The notes beneath the pieces were generated by a model, which was not told the origin of the DNA, did no database searches, and worked only from the letters and a program-made list of their open reading frames with translations. Positions 41,968-51,340 of a stretch of DNA of 64,000 nucleotides are shown in pieces; position 1 is the first letter of the stretch; each line of letters begins with the position of its first letter. The DNA is from Pseudomonadota bacterium (lineage in GTDB: Bacteria > Pseudomonadota > Gammaproteobacteria > Burkholderiales > Rhodocyclaceae). Made by a program: the position numbers and the translations under genes. The DNA is taken from the NCBI GenBank assembly GCA_018262095.1, contig JAGTRW010000013.1, positions 1 through 64,000 of the forward strand, given 5' to 3'.

Positions 41968-42378
41968 TCAGTGTTTTTCTACGGCTTTCTTGCTTGCGTC
42001 CGCCGCCTGGCTTTCGGCGGCGGGTGCGGCGGCGGCCTTCTTCTTGGCGCCGGGCGTCAGCGGCGCAGCGACGGGGGGCAGCTGCGGTTCGACAGTTTCC
42101 AGTTTGTTGTCGCGCATATAGGCGTCCATGTCGCGCCAGCCCTCGTAAATCGAGGCCTTGGGCAGCCATGAGTAGATCGAATAGCAGTCCTCGATGGCGC
42201 GTCCCGACTGGCGACAGGCGCCGCCGACCGCCTTGCCGTCGGCATCGGCGCGCGCTTCCTTGGCGGCCGGGTTTTCGATCCCCATCTGCTGCTGGATCAT
42301 GTCGCAAGCCGAAAGGCTGAACAATAGCGCGACAGCGATCAAGGACGCGCGCAGCGAACCTACTGGCGTATTCGGCAC
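41968..42378 (-). CDS. Predicted lipoprotein of unknown function
   Basis: 136 residues from a GTG start with AGGG six bases upstream. The signal sequence ends in the lipobox LSAC, giving a lipid-modified Cys25 followed by Asp. An Asp at +2 would favour inner-membrane retention by the Lol rule known in enterobacteria. The mature part has two further cysteines (GGACRQSGRAIEDCYSIY) that could form a disulfide, an aromatic segment WLPKASIYEGWRDMDAYM, and an Ala/Lys-rich C-terminal tail. I do not recognise the family. It is 44 bases upstream of the DHH gene on the same strand and diverges from ugpB. Confidence 0.78.
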   Translation of the reverse strand: MPNTPVGSLRASLIAVALLFSLSACDMIQQQMGIENPAAKEARADADGKAVGGACRQSGRAIEDCYSIYSWLPKASIYEGWRDMDAYMRDNKLETVEPQLPPVAAPLTPGAKKKAAAAPAAESQAADASKKAVEKH

Positions 42379-42529
42379 GATGATCCCTGGTTATTGGTTG
42401 GTATGACGGCCATTTTAACCCGGTCTGGTGTGTCGTTGGTAAGTTGATCGGGCGGCTTCGTGTTCGGTCTTTAGTGCGCCGGACGAGGCCGCAGGCGAAC
42501 CGTTGATGACCCTCTCGACTGTGAGAGAC

Positions 42530-42535
42530 TATAAT
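42530..42535 (+). promoter_or_regulatory. Putative -10 element of ugpB, with adjacent inverted repeat
   Basis: Perfect TATAAT, 33 bases upstream of the ugpB ATG. The -35 side is poor: TTGATG at 42503-42508 is 21 bases away. An inverted repeat CTCTC (42512-42516) / GAGAG (42523-42527) fills the spacer and could be an operator. Confidence 0.5.
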
Positions 42536-42568
42536 CTGCGGTTCTGTCGATATTTTCAAGGAACTCAG

Positions 42569-43864
42569 ATGTCTTTTTCCCGAATTTCTTTGGCGGTGAG
42601 CGCGTTGCTGCTTGCCCCTCTGGCGGCGCTTGCCGCTCCCGCGCCGTCGCCGGTTCAAATCGAATTGTCGCATCAGCTCGACGAAGTGCGCGTCGAGCGC
42701 CTCGAGCCGCTGCTCAAGGCTTTCAATGACCAGCAGAAGGACGTCCATCTGACGCTGGTGCGCCGCGCCGAAGGCGACGCGCCCAAGCAGATCAACCTGG
42801 TGACGCCCGAGGAGTACTCGCGCTTTGTCGCCAGTAAGGCCAAATTCAAGCCGCTCTATGAAGTGATGCGCGAGGCCAAGCAGCCACTCGACGCCAGCAA
42901 GTTGTCGCCCGAACTGGTCACCGGCCTGGTCGACCGCAAGGGTCAGCTCTTCGCGCTGCCGGTGGCTTTCTCGACGCCGGTGCTCTACATCAACAAGGCC
43001 GCCTTCCGCAAAGCCGGGCTCAATCCCGATACGCCGCCGAAAACCTGGTTCGAGACGCAGGAAGCTGCCGGCAAGCTGATCGATTCGGGCAGCAAGTGTC
43101 CGTTTACCACCTCCTGGCCGGCGTCGGTGCACATCGACAATCTGTCCGCGCGCAACGGCACCGAGGTGGCCGACGCCAAGGGCAAGCTGGACTTCAACGG
43201 TCTCGCGCAGATCAAGCACGTGGCGATGCTGGCGACCTGGTACAAGAGCAAGTACTTCATCTATTTTGGCCGTCGCGACGAGGCCGACCGCCGTTTTGCC
43301 AGCGGCGAATGCGGGATGCTGACCAGCTCTTCGGCGATCTACGGGACCTTGTCCGAAAACAAGGCGCTGGATGTCGGCGTTTCGGCACTGCCTTACCACG
43401 ACGACGTGCATGGCGCGCCGCAAAGCACGCTGGCTGACGGTGCCTCGCTGTGGATTGCCAGTGGTTTGAAGCCCGCTGAAACGAAAGGCGTCGCCAGCTT
43501 CATCAATTACGTCCTCGGGCCTGAAGTTCAGATCAGCATGACGCTGGCCGGCGGTTACCTGCCGATGACGCCGGTGGCGCGCCTGGCGGCCAGCAGCAAA
43601 CTGATGAAAGCCGATCTGGCCGGGCTGCAGGTGGCGTACGACGAGCTCAAGGGCAAGCCGCTGCCGGCACCCGTCCGCGTCGCGCAGATCACGCCGGTGC
43701 GCGTGATCGTCGAGGAAGAGCTCGAAACGGTATGGGACAACAAGAAGCCGGCCAAGGAGGCGCTCGACAACGCCGTCGCCCGCGGCAACGCCGTGCTGCT
43801 GGCGCAAGCGCAGGTACCGGCGGCCGAGGCCAAAGCCGGCAAACCAGGTAAGCGTCACAAATGA
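42569..43864 (+). CDS. ugpB: Extracellular solute-binding protein, UgpB-like
   Basis: 431 residues. A cleavable signal peptide (ISLAVSALLLAPLAALA, cleavage after ALA) is followed by a family 1 binding protein of the UgpB type. VQIELSHQLDEVRVERLEPL, KGQLFALPVAFSTPVLYINK, the segment around PFTTSWPASVHIDNLSARNG and FASGECGMLTSSSAIYG match glycerol-3-phosphate binders. It would capture sn-glycerol-3-phosphate or glycerophosphodiesters in the periplasm. AAGGA lies six bases before the ATG. Its stop overlaps ugpQ (ATGA). The permease and ATPase genes (ugpA, ugpE, ugpC) are absent from the window, which is unusual for an operon of this kind. Confidence 0.88.
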   Translation: MSFSRISLAVSALLLAPLAALAAPAPSPVQIELSHQLDEVRVERLEPLLKAFNDQQKDVHLTLVRRAEGDAPKQINLVTPEEYSRFVASKAKFKPLYEVMREAKQPLDASKLSPELVTGLVDRKGQLFALPVAFSTPVLYINKAAFRKAGLNPDTPPKTWFETQEAAGKLIDSGSKCPFTTSWPASVHIDNLSARNGTEVADAKGKLDFNGLAQIKHVAMLATWYKSKYFIYFGRRDEADRRFASGECGMLTSSSAIYGTLSENKALDVGVSALPYHDDVHGAPQSTLADGASLWIASGLKPAETKGVASFINYVLGPEVQISMTLAGGYLPMTPVARLAASSKLMKADLAGLQVAYDELKGKPLPAPVRVAQITPVRVIVEEELETVWDNKKPAKEALDNAVARGNAVLLAQAQVPAAEAKAGKPGKRHK

Positions 43865-44610
43865 GTCGCCCGGCGCCGGCTTGGCCTTTGCCGCGCGTCT
43901 TCGCGCACCGCTGCGGCGGTGCGCTGGCGCCGGAGAATACGCTGGCCGGATTGCGCATCGCGCAAGCGCTGGGCTTGGGCGCCGTCGAGTTCGACGTCAT
44001 GCTGTCGGCCGACGGCTCGCCCTGGCTGATTCACGACGAAGCGCTCGAGCGCACGACGAGCGGTACCGGCCGCGTCTGCGAGGCGACCGACGCGGTGCTG
44101 CGGCGTCTCGACGCCGGTGCTTACCAGCATCGCGCCTTCGCCGGCGAACCGTTGCCGACCTTCGCCGCGGCCGCCGCTCTGTGTCGCGAGCTCGGCCTGA
44201 TGGCCAACGTTGAGATCAAGCCGGCCGCCGGTTTCGAGGCGATCACCGGCGAGGTCGTCGCGCGCCAGCTCGTCGAACTCTGGCAGGGCGCCGCGTTGCC
44301 GCTGGTCTCGTCGTTCTCGGAGGCCGCGCTCGAAGCGGCGCGGCGCGTCTCGGCGCAATTGCCGATCGGTCAGCTGTGGGTTCGCCCGCCTGATGACTGG
44401 CAGCAGCGCCTCGCCGCGCTCGACGGTTACAGCCTGCATTGTTCGGCCGACGAAGTCGATGACGCGCTGCTCGGCGCTGCCCGGGCTGCCGGCGTTCCGG
44501 TGCTGTGCTGGACGGTCAATGCGCCGGAAGTTGCCCAGTCACTGTGGGCGCGCGGCGTGACGTCGGTATTTTCCGATCGTATCGATTTGCTGAGCGCGCA
44601 ATCGCCCTGA
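43861..44610 (+). CDS. ugpQ: Glycerophosphodiester phosphodiesterase UgpQ
   Basis: 249 residues. It hydrolyses glycerophosphodiesters to sn-glycerol-3-phosphate and an alcohol. The GDPD signature is intact: FAHRCGGALAPENTLAG (catalytic histidine and the ENT motif), GAVEFDVMLSADG, HDEALERTTSGTGRV, NVEIKP and the C-terminal VLCWTVNAPE with GVTSVFSDRID. There is no signal peptide, so it acts in the cytoplasm on imported substrates. It overlaps ugpB by four bases and is certainly co-translated with it. It ends 87 bases before alaS. Confidence 0.94.
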   Translation: MSRPAPAWPLPRVFAHRCGGALAPENTLAGLRIAQALGLGAVEFDVMLSADGSPWLIHDEALERTTSGTGRVCEATDAVLRRLDAGAYQHRAFAGEPLPTFAAAAALCRELGLMANVEIKPAAGFEAITGEVVARQLVELWQGAALPLVSSFSEAALEAARRVSAQLPIGQLWVRPPDDWQQRLAALDGYSLHCSADEVDDALLGAARAAGVPVLCWTVNAPEVAQSLWARGVTSVFSDRIDLLSAQSP

Positions 44611-44651
44611 ACCGGGCGCTATCGCGCTTAGCTTCGCGCGCCCTTCGGTGC

Positions 44652-44657
44652 TAGAAT
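44652..44657 (+). promoter_or_regulatory. Putative -10 element of alaS
   Basis: TAGAAT, 40 bases upstream of the alaS ATG, in the 87-base gap after ugpQ. The hexamer 17 bases upstream (TTAGCT, 44629-44634) is a weak -35. Confidence 0.4.
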
Positions 44658-44697
44658 CGAACCCCTTTGAAATACGCCCGGGCAGGGATTAAAACCG

Positions 44698-47313
44698 ATG
44701 AAAAGCGCCGAAATCCGCGACAAGTTCCTCAAGTTCTTTGAATCCAAGGGCCACCAGATCGTGGCCTCGAGTTCGCTCGTTCCGCACGAGGACCCGACGC
44801 TGCTGTTTACCAACGCCGGGATGAACCAGTTCAAGGACGTCTTCCTGGGCTTCGACAAGCGCCCCTACGTGCGCGCGACGACTTCGCAGAAATGCGTTCG
44901 CGCCGGCGGCAAGCACAACGACCTCGAGAACGTCGGTTACACGGCTCGCCATCACACCTTCTTCGAGATGCTCGGCAATTTTTCGTTCGGCGACTACTTC
45001 AAGCTCGACGCGATCAAGTACGCCTGGGAACTGCTGGTCGATGTCTACAAATTACCCAGCGATCGCCTGTGGGTCACCGTCTATGCCGAGGACGACGAGG
45101 CCTACGCGATCTGGCATGAAGTGATCGGCATTCCCGCCGAGCGCATCGTTCGCATCGGCGACAACAAGGGCGCGCGCTACGCTTCAGACAATTTCTGGAT
45201 GATGGGCGATACCGGCCCCTGCGGCCCGTGCACCGAGATCTTCTTCGACCACGGCGAGCACATCGCCGGCGGCCCGCCCGGATCGCCCGACGAGGACGGC
45301 GACCGCTATATCGAGATCTGGAACAACGTCTTCATGCAGTTCAACCGCGACGAGGCGGGCGTCATGCATCCGCTGCCCAAGCCGTCGGTCGATACCGGCA
45401 TGGGGCTCGAGCGCATCGCCGCGGTGCTGCAGCACGTCAACAGCAATTACGAGATCGATCTCTTCCAGAGTCTGATCGCCGCGGCGGCGCGCGAAACCTC
45501 TGGCGATGACATGAACAGCCCGTCGCTCAAGGTGCTCGCCGACCACATTCGCGCCTGTTCTTTCCTCCTGGCCGACGGCGTGATTCCCGGCAACGAGGGG
45601 CGCGGTTACGTGCTGCGCCGCATCATCCGGCGCGCCATCCGCCACGGCTACAAGCTCGGCGCGCGCGCCGCTTTCTTCAACCGCATGGTTCCCGACCTGG
45701 TCGCCGAGATGGGCAGTGCCTATCCGGAACTGGTCTCGGGCGAAGCGCGAATCATCGACGTACTGCGCCAGGAAGAGGACCGCTTCTTCGCGACCATCGA
45801 ACACGGCATGGCGATCCTCGAAGGCGAGCTCGCAGCAATGGGTGGTAAAGGTATTTTCAACGGCGAGACGGCGTTCAAATTGCACGATACCTTCGGTTTT
45901 CCGCTCGACCTGACCGCCGACATCTGCCGCGAACGCGGCGTCACCGTCGATGCCGACGGCTTCGAAGCGGCGATGCAGCGGCAGAAGGACCTGGCGCGTG
46001 CCGCCGGCAAGTTCAAGATGGCCGCGGCGCTCGAATACAGCGGCAAGACGACGACCTTTCACGGCTATCAGCGCCTCGAGTCCAAGGGCTGCGTGCTGGC
46101 GCTCTACCGCGACGGCAGTCCGGTCAATGAGCTTAACGAAGGCGAACTGGGCGTCGTCGTTCTCGACGAAACCCCCTTCTACGCCGAATCGGGCGGCCAG
46201 GTCGGTGACCGCGGCGTGTTGCAGTCGGCGCAGGGGATTTTCGCCGTCGAGGATACGCAGAAAATCCAGGCCACCGTCTTCGGCCATCAGGGCGTGCAGA
46301 GGACCGGCCGCCTCAAGGTCGGCGATACGGTCAGCGCCAAGGTCGACACGCTGGCGCGCGCCAGAATCATGCGCAACCACTCGGCGACGCACCTGATGCA
46401 CAAGGCGCTGCGCGAAGTGCTCGGCGACCACGTGCAGCAAAAAGGCTCGCAGGTCGACCCGGACAAGACGCGTTTCGACTTCGTGCATAACCAGCCGATG
46501 AGCAACGAAGAGATCCGTCGCGTCGAGAATCTGGTCAATGCCGAGATTCTGGCCAACGTCGATTGCCAACACCGGGTGATGCCGATCAGTGAAGCGCAGA
46601 AGCTTGGCGCGATGATGCTGTTCGGCGAGAAGTACGGCGACGAAGTTCGCGTCATCGACATCGGCTCGTCGCGCGAACTGTGCGGCGGAACGCACGTGCG
46701 TCGCACCGGCGACATCGGGCTCTTTTCGATCGTCGCCGAAGGCGGCGTCGCCGCCGGAATTCGCCGCGTCGAAGCGGTGACCGGCGACAACGCGCTGTCC
46801 TATATGCAAGGCATGGAAACCGCGCTCGGCGGCATCGCCGGAACGCTCAAGGTGCTGCCCGCCGAAGCGCAGGCGCGGGTCAATTCGATCCTCGACCAGG
46901 TTCGCCATCTCGAACGCGAACTGGCGGCGATCAAGAGCAAACTGGCGGCGGCTCAGGGCGACGATCTGGCGAGCTCGGCGGTCGAAGTCAAAGGCGCCAA
47001 AGTGCTGGCGGTGACGCTCGAAGGCGCCGATCTCAATTCGCTGCGCGAAACGATGGACAAGCTGCGCGACAAGCTCAAATCAGCGGCGATCGTTCTTTCC
47101 AGCGTTGCCGACGGCAAGGTCACGCTGATCGCCGGCGTGACTGCCGACCTCACCGCCAAGGTCCGCGCCGGAGAGCTCGTCAATATGGTCGCCCAGCAGG
47201 TCGGCGGCAAGGGCGGCGGCCGTCCCGACATGGCGCAGGCGGGCGGCAGCGAGCCGGCCAAGCTGCCGGCGGCGCTCGCTTCGGTCGCGGCCTGGGTCGG
47301 CGCGCGGCTCTAG
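44698..47313 (+). CDS. alaS: Alanyl-tRNA synthetase
   Basis: 871 residues, full length for bacterial AlaRS. It charges tRNA-Ala with alanine. Class II aminoacylation domain at the N-terminus ([52 protein letters not shown]). The editing domain has zinc/water-coordinating motifs [12 protein letters not shown] and [13 protein letters not shown]. The C-terminal C-Ala domain ends in [27 protein letters not shown] lies eight to ten bases upstream of the ATG. It is transcribed alone, with its own -10 element, and converges on the HD-GYP gene. Confidence 0.98.
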   Translation: MKSAEIRDKFLKFFESKGHQIVASSSLVPHEDPTLLFTNAGMNQFKDVFLGFDKRPYVRATTSQKCVRAGGKHNDLENVGYTARHHTFFEMLGNFSFGDYFKLDAIKYAWELLVDVYKLPSDRLWVTVYAEDDEAYAIWHEVIGIPAERIVRIGDNKGARYASDNFWMMGDTGPCGPCTEIFFDHGEHIAGGPPGSPDEDGDRYIEIWNNVFMQFNRDEAGVMHPLPKPSVDTGMGLERIAAVLQHVNSNYEIDLFQSLIAAAARETSGDDMNSPSLKVLADHIRACSFLLADGVIPGNEGRGYVLRRIIRRAIRHGYKLGARAAFFNRMVPDLVAEMGSAYPELVSGEARIIDVLRQEEDRFFATIEHGMAILEGELAAMGGKGIFNGETAFKLHDTFGFPLDLTADICRERGVTVDADGFEAAMQRQKDLARAAGKFKMAAALEYSGKTTTFHGYQRLESKGCVLALYRDGSPVNELNEGELGVVVLDETPFYAESGGQVGDRGVLQSAQGIFAVEDTQKIQATVFGHQGVQRTGRLKVGDTVSAKVDTLARARIMRNHSATHLMHKALREVLGDHVQQKGSQVDPDKTRFDFVHNQPMSNEEIRRVENLVNAEILANVDCQHRVMPISEAQKLGAMMLFGEKYGDEVRVIDIGSSRELCGGTHVRRTGDIGLFSIVAEGGVAAGIRRVEAVTGDNALSYMQGMETALGGIAGTLKVLPAEAQARVNSILDQVRHLERELAAIKSKLAAAQGDDLASSAVEVKGAKVLAVTLEGADLNSLRETMDKLRDKLKSAAIVLSSVADGKVTLIAGVTADLTAKVRAGELVNMVAQQVGGKGGGRPDMAQAGGSEPAKLPAALASVAAWVGARL

Positions 47314-47370
47314 GTTTCTGGCGGTGTCGGTCGCGAGGCTGACGCTGCGCTTTGTCGACAGCGCTGCCGC

Positions 47371-48648
47371 CTAATCGACCGCCGCTTCGCTGCTGAAGTA
47401 GTACGAAATGCGCTTTCTCGCGCTGAAGAACTGGCCGACTTCCGGTGGCAATTGCTGCGGCCTGATCGTTTTGGCGATCGTGACGTCGCTCTCCTGCTCA
47501 AGATCGACGAGGATGGTTTCGCCGCTGGCCACCGCCGCGTCATAAACCATTACGGTGGGCTTGAGCAGGTGCGCGCTGGACACCGAGGTCACCACGCCGA
47601 GCGCGCCATTGGACAGCAGCACGATCGTTCCCGGCGGGTAGACGCTCAAACAGCGGATGAACGAGGTCACCACCGTCTCGTCGAGCTGTTTCTTCTGCTG
47701 GCCGTAGAGCTGCGACAGCGCCTCGTGCGGCGTGCAGGCGCGCGCCGGGTTGCGCGGGCTGCACAGCTCCTCGTAGGTCTCGACGACGGCGACTATCCTT
47801 GCGAGCCGCGACAACTGGGGCTCGTGCAGCATCCGCGGGTAACCCGTTCCGTCGAGGTGTTCGTGATGCTGGGCGATGATCAGCAGCGCTTCGCCAGGCA
47901 AGCCGAGCTGCTTGCCGAGGGTCACCCCCATCGCGCAGTGCTGCCGCATCAGCGCTGCTTCGGGCCGGGTCAGCGCCGTGGTCTTGTTCTTGATGTGGCC
48001 GGGAATCTCGGCCTGGCCCAGGTCGTGCAGCAGCGCGCCGAGGCCGAGCAGCTTGACTTGTGCGGCGGGCAGCTGCATTTCCTTGCCGACCATCATCGAC
48101 AGCAGGCAGACGTTGAGCGCGTGGTTGAAGACGTCGTCGCCGGCGACCTTGTCTGACATCAGATGGATCGAGAGCTCGGCGTTGACCAGCATCGAGTCGG
48201 CGAGCTTGGCGACGGCATCGGTGGCCTGTTCGCAGACCTGGTCCGGGCGCGAAAAGAGGTTCTGGCGGACCGCCTTCATCTGCCGCGTGGTGTTGAGAAA
48301 TTCTCGCTCGCAGGCGGCGATTTTCTCGCGTTGCGCGGCGAGCCGTTTGATGCGCGCCTGCTTGGCCTGATCCGCTGGGTCGTCGGCGACGCGCGGCGCC
48401 GCCTCGGCGACGGCGCGCGTCGCGGTATCGTCGCGCGGCAGGACGATCAGCGGCTGGCAGTCGCTCTTGGCCGGCGAGTAGCGGATGGCCTTGAGCCCCA
48501 GGCCCCTGATGGTGGCGATTTGCTCGGGCGAATTGATCTTGAAGCTCGGAAACGGGAAGGGGTGGCTGATCCAGGGCAGGTCGAGATGGATGTGCAAGCC
48601 GATGCAAAGCTCTTCTGGCTTGACGACATGGGTCGGGTGACTATCCAA
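47371..48648 (-). CDS. HD-GYP cyclic-di-GMP phosphodiesterase with DUF3391 domain
   Basis: 425 residues. The N-terminal 1-140 is DUF3391-like (ELCIGLHIHLDLPWISHPFPF, FKINSPEQIATIRGLGLKAIRYSP). The HD-GYP domain follows: a metal-ligand histidine in FNHALNV (His176), the HD pair at 208-209, and the signature HHEHLDGTGYP (261-271). One deviation is HDLGQ in place of the usual HDxGK. It is expected to degrade c-di-GMP to pGpG or GMP, perhaps with altered activity. The TTG start has GAGG seven bases upstream. It follows the Cache-CheW gene by 103 bases on the same strand, and a diguanylate cyclase lies just beyond that. Confidence 0.9.
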   Translation of the reverse strand: MDSHPTHVVKPEELCIGLHIHLDLPWISHPFPFPSFKINSPEQIATIRGLGLKAIRYSPAKSDCQPLIVLPRDDTATRAVAEAAPRVADDPADQAKQARIKRLAAQREKIAACEREFLNTTRQMKAVRQNLFSRPDQVCEQATDAVAKLADSMLVNAELSIHLMSDKVAGDDVFNHALNVCLLSMMVGKEMQLPAAQVKLLGLGALLHDLGQAEIPGHIKNKTTALTRPEAALMRQHCAMGVTLGKQLGLPGEALLIIAQHHEHLDGTGYPRMLHEPQLSRLARIVAVVETYEELCSPRNPARACTPHEALSQLYGQQKKQLDETVVTSFIRCLSVYPPGTIVLLSNGALGVVTSVSSAHLLKPTVMVYDAAVASGETILVDLEQESDVTIAKTIRPQQLPPEVGQFFSARKRISYYFSSEAAVD

Positions 48649-48751
48649 TTGAACGCCTCGGAGTGGCTGGTGATCTTGCCGGAAATTGCTACTATACCTC
48701 GGGCTCGCGCCGCAATGAGCCGCTTTGCCGGCGACTCATTGCCGCTCTCGC

Positions 48752-51340
48752 TTACGCCGCGCAGTGCTCAGGGCGCACCCGACCGATGTCGTTGAGGCGT
48801 GCCATGATGCGCTCGATCGACAGGATGATCAGGATGCGCTTCTCGCCATCACCGGGCGGCGGCTTGACCAGACTTTCGGTCAATGAATTGCCGCTCGCCA
48901 GCATCCCGGGGATCGGCTCGATGCGCTGCGCGGGAATCTCGGGAATCTCCCCCAGTTCGTCGACCAGGATGCCGAAACGCCAGCGCTGATCGGGCCGCTC
49001 GATCACGACGATCTGCCGCGCTGCGCTGTCCGTCGGCCGATCGTTGAGCGCGCCGCCAAGGTCGAAAACGGTAATCGGCTGCTCGTCGTGCATGATGCAG
49101 CCGCGAGCCCAGGCCGGCATTCCGGGGATTTGCGTGACATTGTCGGCGTCGATCGCCTCGATCACGCAATTGGAACGAACACCGTACCAGTTGTCGCCGA
49201 TGTAGAAGGTGGCGACCTCGACGGCGTCGTCACCGCCGGCCTCGCGTTTGGCGTAAGCCGCGTGCTCGCTGCCGCGCGCGGCGCCCAATTCGTGGGGCAG
49301 CGCCAGGCGTTCGGAGAGCGGAACGAAAACCAGCGCCACGACATCGTTGCGATAGCTCTCGGTTTCGCTCTTGTACTCGCGGTAGCCCGCCGACAAGCGC
49401 GAACCGATGGCGTAATAGCGACCGTCGAACTCGACGACATTGGCGTAGCTGCCGCCACGTTCGAGCGTAAAGAACTCGCGTCCGAGCTCGACTTTGCACC
49501 CCGGAGTGAGATCGGGATTGGTGCTGGCAATCACCCTGCCGTCGCTTTCGGTGAACAGCGCGAAAGCGCCGTCGACGATGCCGCCGTCCTCTTTGCGCGG
49601 CAGCGCGTCCTCGAGCATGGCGATGAACTGTGGCGCCGAATCGAAGACGATGGCGATGCCGCCGAGCGGATCGTCGCCGCTGTCGCGAATGACCGCCGAA
49701 TAGACATAGGTCGGCAGATTGGCGTAAATGGGCGTCGTCGTGAATGGCGATACGCAATAACTCTGTGAATCGCGCAGGCCCAGCGTTTGCCGCGTCCACT
49801 CGGCGGCCAGCGGTTGCCCGATCATGTCGTTGTACGCCGGGTTGGCCACCGCAACGACGCGGCCGGTCGCGTCGAAAACGAGCAGATTCGAATAGACGGT
49901 GTAGAGCCCGTTGATGGCCCTGAGCACGGCGGTCAGCGCGTCCCTCTGCGTTTCGCCGCCCCGCGCCAGCGCTTCCTGGAAAGCGCCGGTCAGCGCCCAC
50001 CAGCGACAGTCGTTGGCACGCTCGTAGAGGTTGCGGTCCATGATGTCCATGGCCAGCGCCGCCTGCGCCAAGCAGTCGGTGAGCACCGACGAGACGACGG
50101 TCTCGTAGAGGTTGGTCGTCGATGCGCCGAAGACGCTGCGCGTGCGCACGCCGGCGCTGCCGATTTCCCAGAGCAGGACCTTGGCGAACGAGCTGTTCTG
50201 CGCCTGCTGGTCGCGTGACAACCAGACGTTGCCGTTCCACACGGTACGGTTGAGTTCGCGCTGGATGCTGGCGGCGCGCAACGGGATGTCGCGCAATTCG
50301 GGCGAGAACAGCGTCGTCGTCGCCAGGACGCCGGCGAGGACCGCTTTCGGCACGTCCTCAAGTTCATCGGCCAGCGAGATTTCAAAGGCGTGGTTGAGCG
50401 GCGCCAGTGCCTGTCCGACCCAGCCCGGCCCGCGATAACCCTGGTAGCCGTGGGTCTCGCAGCTGGTCGTCAGGTATTCGCGGCCAGCGAAGCGCGCGAC
50501 CCGGCATTCGTCGCTGGCGGCTCTTTCGAGCCGTGCGCCAAGCGGAAACTGGTAGGGGTCGCTGCTGGCAATAATCTTGCCGTCGGGGGCGAGCAGGGTG
50601 ATGACCGTCCAGTCTTCGTCGCCCTGCAGACTGCGGAAAATCCGCTGGCACTCGTCCTGAAAACGGAAACACAGGCAAAGCACGCCAACCGGGTGGCTGA
50701 GGTCCTCGCTCATCACGCGATACGAATAGATCAGCGGCGAGTCCTCGCCGGGCAGCAGGTCGGTGCTGCGGAAGGTCTCGACGTAGGCCTGCTCGGTGCT
50801 CAGCGACTCGGCGATCAGCGGGTCGCTTGACGCGCTGACCGGGTTGCTTTCGTCGAACTGGAGCAGCACTTTGCCATCCGGTGCGAGCAGGATGATGTTG
50901 TGGTAGACGGAGTATTTTCGAATGTATTCGCCGAAGCGCGCGTGCAGCGCGTTGCGGGCGACGGCGTTGCTCGCCTGCGCCCGCTCGGCATAGCTGCGGA
51001 TGTTGCTGTCGGTCGCCAAAAAGCCGATGTCGGCAGTCCGTTCGAAGAGGTTGCGGATCAGGATGTCGATCGCCACGCGCGCATTCGAGCGCAGGCCGAG
51101 GACCGCCTTCTTTCTGAGTTCCTGTGCCAGTTGGGTGAGCAGCACATCGGCCAGATCCTTGAAGTCGGTGCGCATCGGCGTGATGTCGGTGCCGGCGCAA
51201 AGAAGCTGGCCAAGCAGCGTGAGATTGTCATAGATGGTCTGGATTTCACGCAGCCTGGCTTCGTCTTCACGCAGGCCGTGCATGAAGTCCGACAAATAGT
51301 TGATGTTGGCGGCGCTATGTTCGCTTCGGCTGTTGCCCAT
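48752..51340 (-). CDS. Soluble two-Cache-domain protein with C-terminal CheW domain
   Basis: 862 residues without any membrane helix or signal peptide. Two Cache/PAS-like sensor regions are visible, about 140-330 (YHNIILLAPDGKVLLQFDE, VITLLAPDGKIIASSDPY) and about 470-680 (YSNLLVFDATGRVVAVANPA, GAFALFTESDGRVIASTNPD). Both have the DGxVxxS/N strand pattern of Cache domains. The last 150 residues form a CheW-type domain (VATFYIGDNWYGVRSNCVIEAI, MHDEQPITVFDLGG, GILVDELGEIPEIP). It would couple ligand sensing directly to a CheA kinase by acting as an adaptor, without a receptor. The ATG at 51340 has AGGAG seven bases upstream. No CheA gene lies beside it. Cache domains are normally extracytoplasmic, so a cytosolic pair is odd. 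Confidence 0.82.
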   Translation of the reverse strand: MGNSRSEHSAANINYLSDFMHGLREDEARLREIQTIYDNLTLLGQLLCAGTDITPMRTDFKDLADVLLTQLAQELRKKAVLGLRSNARVAIDILIRNLFERTADIGFLATDSNIRSYAERAQASNAVARNALHARFGEYIRKYSVYHNIILLAPDGKVLLQFDESNPVSASSDPLIAESLSTEQAYVETFRSTDLLPGEDSPLIYSYRVMSEDLSHPVGVLCLCFRFQDECQRIFRSLQGDEDWTVITLLAPDGKIIASSDPYQFPLGARLERAASDECRVARFAGREYLTTSCETHGYQGYRGPGWVGQALAPLNHAFEISLADELEDVPKAVLAGVLATTTLFSPELRDIPLRAASIQRELNRTVWNGNVWLSRDQQAQNSSFAKVLLWEIGSAGVRTRSVFGASTTNLYETVVSSVLTDCLAQAALAMDIMDRNLYERANDCRWWALTGAFQEALARGGETQRDALTAVLRAINGLYTVYSNLLVFDATGRVVAVANPAYNDMIGQPLAAEWTRQTLGLRDSQSYCVSPFTTTPIYANLPTYVYSAVIRDSGDDPLGGIAIVFDSAPQFIAMLEDALPRKEDGGIVDGAFALFTESDGRVIASTNPDLTPGCKVELGREFFTLERGGSYANVVEFDGRYYAIGSRLSAGYREYKSETESYRNDVVALVFVPLSERLALPHELGAARGSEHAAYAKREAGGDDAVEVATFYIGDNWYGVRSNCVIEAIDADNVTQIPGMPAWARGCIMHDEQPITVFDLGGALNDRPTDSAARQIVVIERPDQRWRFGILVDELGEIPEIPAQRIEPIPGMLASGNSLTESLVKPPPGDGEKRILIILSIERIMARLNDIGRVRPEHCAA

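Noticed and set aside
41924-43858. Minus-strand open frame extending the DHH gene upstream by about 645 codons
   Set aside because: It is antisense to ugpB. The DHH protein begins at an ATG with AAGGAG at 41923; the extension has no recognisable fold.
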